A stretch of DNA of 19,429 nucleotides, from assembly GCA_900555725.1 (NCBI GenBank), contig USMD01000025.1:1-19429 (forward strand), written 5' to 3'. The stretch's first letter is position 1. Every line of letters starts with the position of its first letter. The position numbers and the translations under genes were made by a program. The notes under the pieces are model-generated. The model did not search any database, was not told the origin of the DNA, and saw only the letters and a list, made by a program, of their open reading frames with translations. The DNA comes from an uncultured Garciella sp. (GTDB lineage Bacteria > Bacillota > Clostridia > Eubacteriales > Garciellaceae). Shown here one piece after another: positions 1-5,959 of the stretch.

Positions 1-28
1 TTTCTTTCATCTTCTCATATGATAACAT
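1..28 (-). CDS. yqeK: Start of probable YqeK-type HD-domain protein (partial)
   Basis: Only about nine codons lie inside the window. An AGGAG at 36-40 stands 7 nt before an ATG at 26-28 (4 nt before another ATG at 29-31), and an open frame reads off the window edge as M-L-S-Y-E-K-M-K-E. It begins 17 bp after the nadD stop. In Firmicutes the gene directly after nadD is usually yqeK, an HD-domain phosphohydrolase that cleaves Ap4A-type dinucleotides. The name rests on gene order only, because too little protein is visible to recognise the family. Confidence 0.5.
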
Positions 29-45
29 CATATTACTCCTAAAAA

Positions 46-666
46 TTAATATAAATTATTTTTTTTAATATATTTCTCAACTGCAGAAGGAATTAGATAT
101 TTTACTGTTTTACCCTGTTTTAATCTATTTCTTAATTCCGTAGAGGAAATGCCCACAGGAGGGATCTCCATATGAAAAATTCTTTTTCCAAATTTCCTAT
201 CTAATTCTTCTATCCTCTCATATAGTTTTTTCGTATCATATCCTTCCCGAGTAGCCGCTATAAAATAGCAAGACTTTATTAATTCTTCATATTTTCTCCA
301 AGTATGTAACTCTAAAATAGAGTCGGCTCCCATAATAAAAAATATTTGTGCACTTTTACTATATGTATGTATTTGTTTTATGGTATCAATTGTATAAGAT
401 GGTCCCTGCCGGTCTATTTCTATGGTAGAAACCTCAAAATCAGGCTCATCTATTGTGGCCAAAAGGGTCATAAGATATCTATGTTTGACAGGAAGCACTT
501 CTTTCTCTTGTTTATGGGGAGGAGAACCAGCAGGAATAAATACTACCTTATCTAATTGAAAATTTTCCTTTGCCCATTGTGCAGCAATTAAATGCCCATA
601 ATGAATGGGATTAAAGGTTCCTCCCATAATGCCTACCTTTTTAGACACCTTCTTATCTTCTATCAT
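46..666 (-). CDS. nadD: Nicotinate-nucleotide adenylyltransferase
   Basis: NadD transfers AMP from ATP to nicotinate mononucleotide, giving deamido-NAD, in the cytosolic NAD pathway. The 206-residue protein has the nucleotidyltransferase signature GGTFNPIHYGHL at residues 15-26 (the HxGH motif, H22 and H25) and the C-terminal ISSTELR motif at 173-179, both diagnostic. Length is typical. The ATG at 664-666 is preceded at 5 nt by GGAGGG (672-677), which supports this start even though it adds about eight residues before the usual start of the fold. It is followed closely by a probable yqeK. Upstream it is separated from yhbY by 256 bp holding an inserted omega-RNA-like element, so it may have lost tight coupling to the obgE-yhbY transcript. 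I see no separate promoter between that element and nadD. Confidence 0.96.
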   Translation of the reverse strand: MIEDKKVSKKVGIMGGTFNPIHYGHLIAAQWAKENFQLDKVVFIPAGSPPHKQEKEVLPVKHRYLMTLLATIDEPDFEVSTIEIDRQGPSYTIDTIKQIHTYSKSAQIFFIMGADSILELHTWRKYEELIKSCYFIAATREGYDTKKLYERIEELDRKFGKRIFHMEIPPVGISSTELRNRLKQGKTVKYLIPSAVEKYIKKNNLY

Positions 667-696
667 TTAATCCCTCCAAATTGTTTTATCCGATGA

Positions 697-918
697 CTAT
701 CTGCCGTAAGACTCCCACTTCTATCAAAGTGGGAGATACGAAAGCTTTCTTGCTTTAGCAAGTTAGAGTTCTTATACTGTGTATAATGGCAGCTATGTCC
801 CTGGATAACGATTTCCCCTAAAGGACAACGAATTCTAAGTATCGAAAATACCGATATTAAGAATTCTGTTAGGTAGCTTTTGTTGGAGTAAAAACTCCAT
901 CTGAAGCCAAGAACTCTG
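697..918 (+). ncRNA. Stand-alone HEARO / IscB omega RNA (no IscB gene)
   Basis: This 222-nt stretch is highly structured and lies antisense to the surrounding operon. Visible helices: CTCCCACTT 712-720 with 727-735; CTGCC 701-705 with GGCAG 788-792; CTTGC 749-753 with 758-762; TGTCC 796-800 with GGACA 823-827; AGCTA 791-795 with TAGCT 874-878; GAATTCT 830-836 with 860-866; TGGAGT 884-889 with ACTCCA 894-899. A long-range 9-bp helix joins AGAGTTCTT 765-773 to AAGAACTCT 909-917. CCTAA 817-821 with TTAGG 869-873 would make a pseudoknot. The core GATTTCCCC at 810-818, and the GGAG hairpin followed by ATCTGAAGCCA, resemble the conserved parts of the IscB omega RNA scaffold as I remember it. It directly follows ATGA (693-696), the insertion motif I recall for HEARO. 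No HNH/RuvC frame is present nearby, so this is an orphan copy. The exact ends are uncertain. Confidence 0.8.
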
Positions 919-922
919 TTTA

Positions 923-1216
923 TTACTGAGGTAATACAATTTTAGGATCTTTTTGAGAAGGCTTGTACAAAATAAATTTATTTCCTATTACCTGGACAAC
1001 ATCCCCTTCTACCATAGCTGCTAGTTCATGTCCAACCTCTTTAGGAACTAATAAACTATTATTTAATACAGAAACCTTAATTAACTCTCTGGCTTCTAAA
1101 GCATCTAATACTTGATTTACTAAATTTTCATTGATTCCTTCTTTGCCTATTTGAAAAATAGCCGGGATAGAATTGGCCAATCCCCTTAAATAGCTTCTCT
1201 GTTTACTTGTCAACAT
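923..1216 (-). CDS. yhbY: YhbY/CRS1-type RNA-binding protein, ribosome assembly factor
   Basis: A 97-residue protein of the CRM (CRS1/YhbY) family, a small KH-like RNA-binding fold that associates with pre-50S particles. It begins LTSKQRSYLRGLA and carries the conserved loop GKEG near residues 24-27, as expected; length is normal for the family. The ATG at 1214-1216 has GGAGGA (1222-1227) about 5 nt upstream. It starts 12 bp after the obgE stop, so the two are co-transcribed and probably share a role in 50S maturation. The stop codon lies only about 5 bp from the end of the plus-strand omega-RNA-like element, so insertion could have changed the last residues, though the C terminus looks normal in length. 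Confidence 0.93.
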   Translation of the reverse strand: MLTSKQRSYLRGLANSIPAIFQIGKEGINENLVNQVLDALEARELIKVSVLNNSLLVPKEVGHELAAMVEGDVVQVIGNKFILYKPSQKDPKIVLPQ

Positions 1217-1228
1217 AAATTTCCTCCA

Positions 1229-2518
1229 TTATTTATAATACTCAAACTCTATATCTAAAATTTTTACAATATCTCCATCTTCAATTCCTCTATCTTCCAA
1301 TTCATCTATGATTCCTTTGTTTCTAAGCACTTTTTGAAAATATCGAACAGAATCTAAATCTTCAAAATTAACAGAATAAATCAGCCGTTTCAAGTCCGGC
1401 CCTTCTACAATGTACTGATTGTTTTCTTTTCGAATAGTAAATCCTTTTTCTTCTTCCTCTAAGGTATAGATGTCCTCTACTACTTCTTCCTCTTCCTCTT
1501 CAAAAATAGAAGAAATCTCCCCAATTTCCTCTAACAACTCAATGACTCGATCCATTAGAGGTTCAATTCCTTTTTTGGTGGCAGCTGAAATTGTATAGAC
1601 TTCATAGCCCATTTCTTTCAATTGTTTTTTCACAGCATTGATTTGCTCTTCTTCTAATACTAAATCTATTTTATTTAAGGCTACAATTTGTCTTCGCTGG
1701 GCTAATTTCTCATTATAATTCACTAATTCCTTATTGATAATTTTAAAATCTTCTATAGGATTTCGACCTTCCATCCCTGAAACATCTAAAACGTGTATTA
1801 ACAATTTAGTTCTTTCTACATGCCGTAAAAATTGGTGCCCTAATCCCGCACCTTCATGGGCTCCTTCTATAATCCCTGGTATATCTGCCATAACAAAACT
1901 ATTGCCATCCTTCCATTCTACAACTCCTAAATTGGGAATTAGAGTAGTAAAATGATAATCTGCAATTTTAGGTTTTGCCTTAGTCACCGCAGCTAACAAA
2001 GTAGATTTTCCCACATTGGGAAATCCCAATAATCCAACATCAGCTAGTAGCTTAAGCTCTAGAATCAGCCTTCTCTCTTGGCCAGGAACCCCACCTTCAG
2101 CAAAACGGGGAGCTTGTCTAGTAGAAGTGGCAAAATGTTGATTCCCTCTACCACCTTTTCCTCCTCGGGCAATTATCTCTTCCTCACCAGGTTTAGTGAG
2201 ATCTGCAATAATTTTGTTTGTTTCTTTATCTCGTACAATGGTTCCAGGAGGTACTTTTACAATTAGATTTTCTCCTTTTTCCCCGCTCATTTTTTTATTT
2301 CCGCCATTTTCTCCATTTTGTGCTATATGCTTTTTCTTATATCTGAAATCCATTAGGGTACGTATCCCTGGATCTACTTTAAAAATCACATCTCCTCCTT
2401 TACCACCATCTCCCCCTGCTGGTCCCCCTGCTGGAATATATTTTTCCCTTCGAAAGGCAACAGCACCATGACCGCCATTCCCTGCTTTTACATATATCTC
2501 TACTTGATCTACAAACAT
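1229..2518 (-). CDS. obgE: GTPase Obg/CgtA
   Basis: Obg is an essential GTPase that binds the 50S subunit and links ribosome assembly to stress and sporulation signalling. The 429-residue protein has the three-part Obg layout. First is a glycine-rich Obg fold (about 1-158, rich in GG pairs such as GGPAGGDGG). Then comes the G domain with G1 GFPNVGKST 165-173, G3 DIPG 212-215, G4 NKID 282-285 and SAAT 311-314. Last is a C-terminal OCT domain from about 350. A strongly acidic glutamate-rich linker (about 340-357) joins the last two. I chose the ATG at 2516-2518, preceded by GGTGAT, because family members begin MFVDQ; the open frame extends eight codons further to a TTG without a ribosome site. 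It heads the obgE-yhbY-nadD transcript from the promoter at 2599-2626. Confidence 0.97.
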   Translation of the reverse strand: MFVDQVEIYVKAGNGGHGAVAFRREKYIPAGGPAGGDGGKGGDVIFKVDPGIRTLMDFRYKKKHIAQNGENGGNKKMSGEKGENLIVKVPPGTIVRDKETNKIIADLTKPGEEEIIARGGKGGRGNQHFATSTRQAPRFAEGGVPGQERRLILELKLLADVGLLGFPNVGKSTLLAAVTKAKPKIADYHFTTLIPNLGVVEWKDGNSFVMADIPGIIEGAHEGAGLGHQFLRHVERTKLLIHVLDVSGMEGRNPIEDFKIINKELVNYNEKLAQRRQIVALNKIDLVLEEEQINAVKKQLKEMGYEVYTISAATKKGIEPLMDRVIELLEEIGEISSIFEEEEEEVVEDIYTLEEEEKGFTIRKENNQYIVEGPDLKRLIYSVNFEDLDSVRYFQKVLRNKGIIDELEDRGIEDGDIVKILDIEFEYYK

Positions 2519-2598
2519 TTTATCACCGCTTCCTTGTGGCAAACTAATTTCACAAGATTCTCTAATAGTTGAAAATTATTTTTATCTATAATAGTTTT

Positions 2599-2626
2599 AT
2601 TATAACAAGTAGATCTCTCTTGTCAA
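2599..2626 (-). promoter_or_regulatory. Consensus sigma-A promoter for obgE-yhbY-nadD
   Basis: Read on the minus strand there is a perfect TTGACA (2621-2626), a 16-nt spacer and a perfect TATAAT (2599-2604). The predicted start is near 2592, giving a leader of about 74 nt before obgE. The terminator after rpmA lies just upstream, so this promoter separates the obgE unit from the rplU unit. Confidence 0.85.
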
Positions 2627-2679
2627 CTCTTGTTCCTTTTCATTTTCACCTGTTTTCTCTGTTTTTATTCTTAAGAAAC

Positions 2680-2711
2680 AGAAAAACCACCTCAGCAAAC
2701 CTGAAGTGGTC
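2680..2711 (-). terminator. Intrinsic terminator after rpmA
   Basis: The stem ACCAC-C-TCAG (2686-2695) pairs with CTGA-A-GTGGT (2701-2710) with one mismatch and a 5-nt loop, followed on the minus strand by a run of five T. It lies 10 bp after the rpmA stop and ends the rplU-prp-rpmA unit. Confidence 0.88.
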
Positions 2712-2720
2712 ATAACAACC

Positions 2721-3014
2721 CTATTGCATTACAACTTCCCTTGGATATACGCTTACTTGTTTTTTATCTCTACCTTTTCGTTCAAATTTAACAATTCCGT
2801 CAATAGTAGCAAATAGAGTATCATCCTTGCCTCTTCCTACATTAACTCCTGGATGAATTTTAGTTCCTCTTTGTCTTATTAAAATATTTCCAGATAAAAC
2901 GAATTGTCCATCTGCTCTTTTGACACCAAGTCTTTTAGATTCACTGTCTCGTCCGTTTCTAGAACTACCTACTCCTTTTTTATGAGCAAATAGTTGAAGA
3001 TTCATTTTAATCAT
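2721..3014 (-). CDS. rpmA: 50S ribosomal protein L27 precursor
   Basis: L27 sits near the peptidyl-transferase centre of the 50S subunit. The 97-residue protein contains the conserved block HKKGVGSSRNGRDSESKRLG. As in other Firmicutes it carries an N-terminal extension that must be cut off. Here it is M-I-K-M-N-L-Q-L-F-A, with LQLFA matching the Prp cleavage consensus and cleavage expected between A10 and H11. The ATG at 3012-3014 is used because AGGAGGTG (from 3028 down) stands about 8 nt upstream; the in-frame GTG at 3021-3023 lies inside that ribosome site and is rejected. It is the last gene of the L21-Prp-L27 operon. Confidence 0.97.
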   Translation of the reverse strand: MIKMNLQLFAHKKGVGSSRNGRDSESKRLGVKRADGQFVLSGNILIRQRGTKIHPGVNVGRGKDDTLFATIDGIVKFERKGRDKKQVSVYPREVVMQ

Positions 3015-3026
3015 ATTGTCCACCTC

Positions 3027-3359
3027 CTATAACTTTATTTTATTGATTTTAACGTACTTTCCGTACTCACTCATAACATTTTCAAAGGCCAAATTCATGG
3101 TTTGTAAAATCGCTTGAGATTGGATGCTCTGAAGCTTTGATATTTTCTCAGGTAAAATACAATGTACATAACCATCTTTCATCTCAACATCCAAAGGAAT
3201 AGATACATATTCCATTAGACCATTTAATGCAGAGATTGTCAAAGCAGAGATTGCTGCACAAACAACATCCCAGCCCTCTTCCCCATAGCCTGCATGACCT
3301 TTTACTAAAAACTCTTTTATCTGCTGTCGTTGGTCTTCCCAAATGTTAATTTGAATCAT
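3027..3359 (-). CDS. prp: Ribosomal-processing cysteine protease Prp (YsxB)
   Basis: Prp removes the N-terminal extension of L27. This 110-residue protein has the family signature GHAGYGEEGWDVVCAAIS, with the catalytic histidine at H22 and cysteine at C34, the same positions I recall for the Staphylococcus enzyme. It lies between rplU and rpmA, the standard place. Its ATG is 3 nt after the rplU stop and its ribosome site (GAGG) lies inside the end of rplU, so translation is probably coupled. The substrate motif LQLFA is present in the next gene, so enzyme and substrate are encoded together. Confidence 0.96.
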   Translation of the reverse strand: MIQINIWEDQRQQIKEFLVKGHAGYGEEGWDVVCAAISALTISALNGLMEYVSIPLDVEMKDGYVHCILPEKISKLQSIQSQAILQTMNLAFENVMSEYGKYVKINKIKL

Positions 3360-3362
3360 AGA

Positions 3363-3674
3363 CTAAGCCTCAATCTTTTCAATCATAACTTTTGTGTAAG
3401 GTTGTCTATGTCCTTGTTTCTTTCTATAGTCTTTTTTAGGCTTATACTTAAATACAATAATCTTTTTGCCTTTTCCCTGTTCTAATACTTTTCCAACAAC
3501 CTTAGCACCTTCAACCACTGGAGTACCAACAGTCATTTTATCTTCCTTGGAAACAGCTAAAACTTCATCAAATTCAACTTGTTCATCTGCTTGACTATCT
3601 AGTTTTTCAACATAGATTACATCGCCTTCCTGAACGCGATATTGTTTTCCGCCTGTTTTAATAATTGCGTACAT
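3363..3674 (-). CDS. rplU: 50S ribosomal protein L21
   Basis: The 103-residue protein begins MYAIIKTGGKQYRVQEGD, the classic L21 N terminus, and ends with the KYKPKKDYRKKQGHRQPYTKV block that contacts 23S rRNA. The ATG at 3672-3674 is preceded by GGAGGAGGTG at 5 nt; the open frame runs ten codons further upstream but without support. It is the first gene of the rplU-prp-rpmA operon, served by its own promoter (3762-3790) and an L21-leader-like RNA, so autogenous control of L21/L27 synthesis is likely. Confidence 0.97.
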   Translation of the reverse strand: MYAIIKTGGKQYRVQEGDVIYVEKLDSQADEQVEFDEVLAVSKEDKMTVGTPVVEGAKVVGKVLEQGKGKKIIVFKYKPKKDYRKKQGHRQPYTKVMIEKIEA

Positions 3675-3684
3675 CTCTACACCT

Positions 3685-3755
3685 CCTCCAACCAGACTCG
3701 CCAAACCCTAGGTATCCATCTGGATTTTTGACCCGATTTGAGCGGCTACCTACAT
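3685..3755 (-). ncRNA. L21 leader-like structured 5' UTR of rplU
   Basis: The leader starts almost at the predicted transcription start. On the minus strand it holds GTAGGTA (3753-3747), then a GCTCAAATCGGGT block, then a stem CCAGA (3719-3723) with TCTGG (3692-3696). The loop of that stem contains TACCTA (3709-3714), which is complementary to TAGGTA (3747-3752), giving a pseudoknot. Position and sequence fit the Rfam L21 leader family as I remember it, a ribosomal-protein autoregulatory element in low-GC Gram-positive bacteria. Confidence 0.7.
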
Positions 3756-3761
3756 TTCAAT

Positions 3762-3790
3762 ATATTAACAAAGAAATGACTTATTGTCAA
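3762..3790 (-). promoter_or_regulatory. Sigma-A promoter for rplU-prp-rpmA
   Basis: On the minus strand TTGACA (3785-3790), a 17-nt spacer and TAATAT (3762-3767) form a near-consensus promoter. The start is expected near 3755, exactly where the L21 leader begins. It begins about 10 bp after the rng stop, with no terminator between, so some read-through from rng is possible. Confidence 0.85.
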
Positions 3791-3799
3791 TAAGAGCTT

Positions 3800-5236
3800 T
3801 CATTTTGCTATTTTAATCTTATCTATAGGAATGTTTCCATCTTCAATCAGTTCAAAATCTTTATGATAAAGATTTTTTAATTGTTGCAAAATATTGTCTA
3901 ATTCAAATCTATGGAATGTCTGGGGATGAAGATAAAGATATAACTTGTCTTTATTTTCCAACCCAGGATTTTTTTTTAGGATTTTATGGATTTCAATGAG
4001 AATACTATCAACTGAAATCACCCTGCCGGTCCCATCACATAATGGACAAGGCTGTTTTAGGATTTTTTCTATAGATTTTCGTTCCTTTTTTCTTGTCATC
4101 TCTACCAATCCTAGCTGTGTCATTCCCAGGACATTGGTTTTGGTTTTATCTTCATTAAAAACTCTTTGGAGCCTATTTAAAACTTTTTCCACATCCTCTG
4201 GATCTTCCATATCGATAAAATCAATGATAATAATCCCGCCAATATCCCTTAAGCGCAATTGTTTTGCAATCTCCTCTGCCGCTTCTAAATTAGTCTTTAG
4301 TACAGTATCTTCTAAGCTAGTACTTCCTATAAATTTTCCAGTATTGACATCTATTACTGTCAACGCCTCAGTTTGATCAATGATAATGTATCCTCCACTT
4401 TTCAACCATACCTTATTTTGAAGAATTCCCTTTATCTGAGCACTCAAACCATAATAGTCAAAGATGTCCATAGGCTCATCAAAATAAACCATTCTACTTT
4501 TTAATTCAGGGGAAATCCCTTCTATCATTTCTAATACCTTATGATAATGCTCTTTTTCATTGATAATAAATTCATCAATATCCTCAGTAAATAAATCTCT
4601 TACAATTTTATAGGTAAGTTCTAACTCTCTGTGAATGAGTTTAGGGGAAATGGTAATTTTATCCTTCTTCTCTATACTTCTCCATATTTTTAATAAGAAA
4701 TTTAGATCTGAGGAAAATTCTTCTTTGTCAATGCCTTGGGCTTCTGTTCTGATGATCATTCCTATGTTATCTACCTTACATTCTAGGGCAATGGTTCTTA
4801 ATCGTTCCCTTTCTTCTTCCCCTGTAATTCGTTTAGAGATCCCAATATAATCAGAAGTAGGCATTAAAACAACATATCGACCAGGCAATGTAATATTGGT
4901 AGTTATCCTTGCTCCCTTTTGGGCAAAGGACTCTTTTACTATCTGAACCAATAGCTCTTGTCCTTGCTTTATGATTTGATTAATTGGAGGAAATGAATCC
5001 AGTTCTTCTTTCTTTTCTATAGCATCCCTAACATATAAAAATGCATTTTTTTCAAGACCTATATTGACAAAGGCTGCTTGCATACCAGGCAATACATTTT
5101 CTACTCTCCCCTTATAGATATTCCCTACCATTCTCTTATAATTTTCCCGTTCGATATAAAATTCTTTTAGTTCTTGATCCTCTAACAAAGCAATCCTAGA
5201 TTGTTGCTCGTTGATATCTGCTATTATCCTCTTCAC
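3800..5236 (-). CDS. rng: Ribonuclease G / RNase E family endoribonuclease
   Basis: A 5'-end-sensing endoribonuclease that matures rRNA and cleaves mRNA. The 478-residue length fits the short RNase G form without the RNase E scaffold. An S1 RNA-binding domain occupies about residues 35-120 (GNIYKGRVENVLPGMQAAFVNIG). The catalytic DNase-I-like part has VIDVNTG at 294-300 (D296) and IDFIDM at 338-343 (D339), which correspond to the magnesium-binding aspartates of RNase E. The zinc link is CPLC at 397-400, followed by DGTGR. Translation starts at GTG (5234-5236) with GGGAGAG about 6 nt upstream. It follows the TIGR03960/DUF2344 pair at 18 bp, the usual Clostridia arrangement, and directly precedes the L21 operon. 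Confidence 0.95.
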   Translation of the reverse strand: MKRIIADINEQQSRIALLEDQELKEFYIERENYKRMVGNIYKGRVENVLPGMQAAFVNIGLEKNAFLYVRDAIEKKEELDSFPPINQIIKQGQELLVQIVKESFAQKGARITTNITLPGRYVVLMPTSDYIGISKRITGEEERERLRTIALECKVDNIGMIIRTEAQGIDKEEFSSDLNFLLKIWRSIEKKDKITISPKLIHRELELTYKIVRDLFTEDIDEFIINEKEHYHKVLEMIEGISPELKSRMVYFDEPMDIFDYYGLSAQIKGILQNKVWLKSGGYIIIDQTEALTVIDVNTGKFIGSTSLEDTVLKTNLEAAEEIAKQLRLRDIGGIIIIDFIDMEDPEDVEKVLNRLQRVFNEDKTKTNVLGMTQLGLVEMTRKKERKSIEKILKQPCPLCDGTGRVISVDSILIEIHKILKKNPGLENKDKLYLYLHPQTFHRFELDNILQQLKNLYHKDFELIEDGNIPIDKIKIAK

Positions 5237-5254
5237 AATTTCTCTCCCTAATTA

Positions 5255-5959
5255 TTAAAATAATTCCATTGGACTGATAAATCTTTCTCCATCCTGAGCT
5301 AGTAAATCTATCCTATGAATCTTTACTCCGTTATATTCCAAGGGGGGCTGTCCAAAGCTTGTAAGCCTTTCTACTACGATTTCTGGTTTTACATTGTTTT
5401 GACTCCCAGCTGACAACTTCATTTTTAAATAAATAAATTGCTCTTCTACCTTTTCCATTGAAATTTCATCAATGAAAGGACGAATATTTTTTCCCTTTAC
5501 CCTTCCCTTTTTGTCTTTTTTTTGAATTTTAATTTCTTTTTGGTCTAAAAAATCTACTATCTTTTTTTCAATTTGATCTGGATCAATGAAATTTTGAGTA
5601 TATATTTTTACCCAATAAAGTCCCTTTTGAATAATAGACATTAAAGAAGGATGGTTTCCTTGGCTTATTTTACAATCTAGAATTTTCAATCCTTCGGGAA
5701 GGGAAGTGTTTAATTGATCCATTAATTTCTTAGCACATGTAGGGTGGTTTAGCTCTACATCTACATATTCCCCTTCACTGGTCATACCGACTGGAAGGGC
5801 CATGGCAAAGGAAATCTTAGAATGTGGATTGAATCCCTGGGAATATGCAGTATCGATCTGCGCCCTTCTCAGTGCTCTTTGAAAGGTCCTTTGTAAATCT
5901 AAGTGGGAAATATATCTTACCTCTTCTCCCTTTTCAAATTTCATTCTAGCAATTACCAT
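5255..5959 (-). CDS. DUF2344 / TIGR03936 family protein
   Basis: A 234-residue protein of the family found beside, or fused to, TIGR03960 radical SAM proteins; its biochemical role is unknown to me. The conserved N-terminal block reads RYISHLDLQRTFQRALRRA (about 15-33), then YSQGFNPHSKISFAMALPVG (about 39-58), the hallmark of the family. A lysine-rich segment near the middle may touch nucleic acid, which is inference. I use the ATG at 5957-5959, with GGAGGGTG about 11 nt upstream; the frame extends to a GTG at 6002-6004 but family members start close to here. It overlaps the radical SAM gene by 14 bp and is 18 bp from rng, so the three are translated as a unit, hinting at an RNA-related function. 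Confidence 0.88.
   Translation of the reverse strand: MVIARMKFEKGEEVRYISHLDLQRTFQRALRRAQIDTAYSQGFNPHSKISFAMALPVGMTSEGEYVDVELNHPTCAKKLMDQLNTSLPEGLKILDCKISQGNHPSLMSIIQKGLYWVKIYTQNFIDPDQIEKKIVDFLDQKEIKIQKKDKKGRVKGKNIRPFIDEISMEKVEEQFIYLKMKLSAGSQNNVKPEIVVERLTSFGQPPLEYNGVKIHRIDLLAQDGERFISPMELF

Noticed and set aside
712..735. Intrinsic terminator between yhbY and nadD
   Set aside because: The strong CTCCCACTT hairpin has no T run after it on either strand and belongs to the larger RNA fold.
697..918. TnpB (IS605) right-end RNA or group I intron fragment
   Set aside because: The core sequence and the guide-side position fit the IscB omega RNA better. No TnpA/TnpB frame and no group I intron core elements are visible.
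2519..2542. Upstream TTG start of obgE
   Set aside because: It would add eight residues not seen in the Obg family and has no ribosome site, whereas the ATG at 2516-2518 follows GGTGAT.
3945..4376. 143-codon plus-strand open frame
   Set aside because: It is antisense within rng, with serine/isoleucine-rich low-complexity content typical of a shadow frame.
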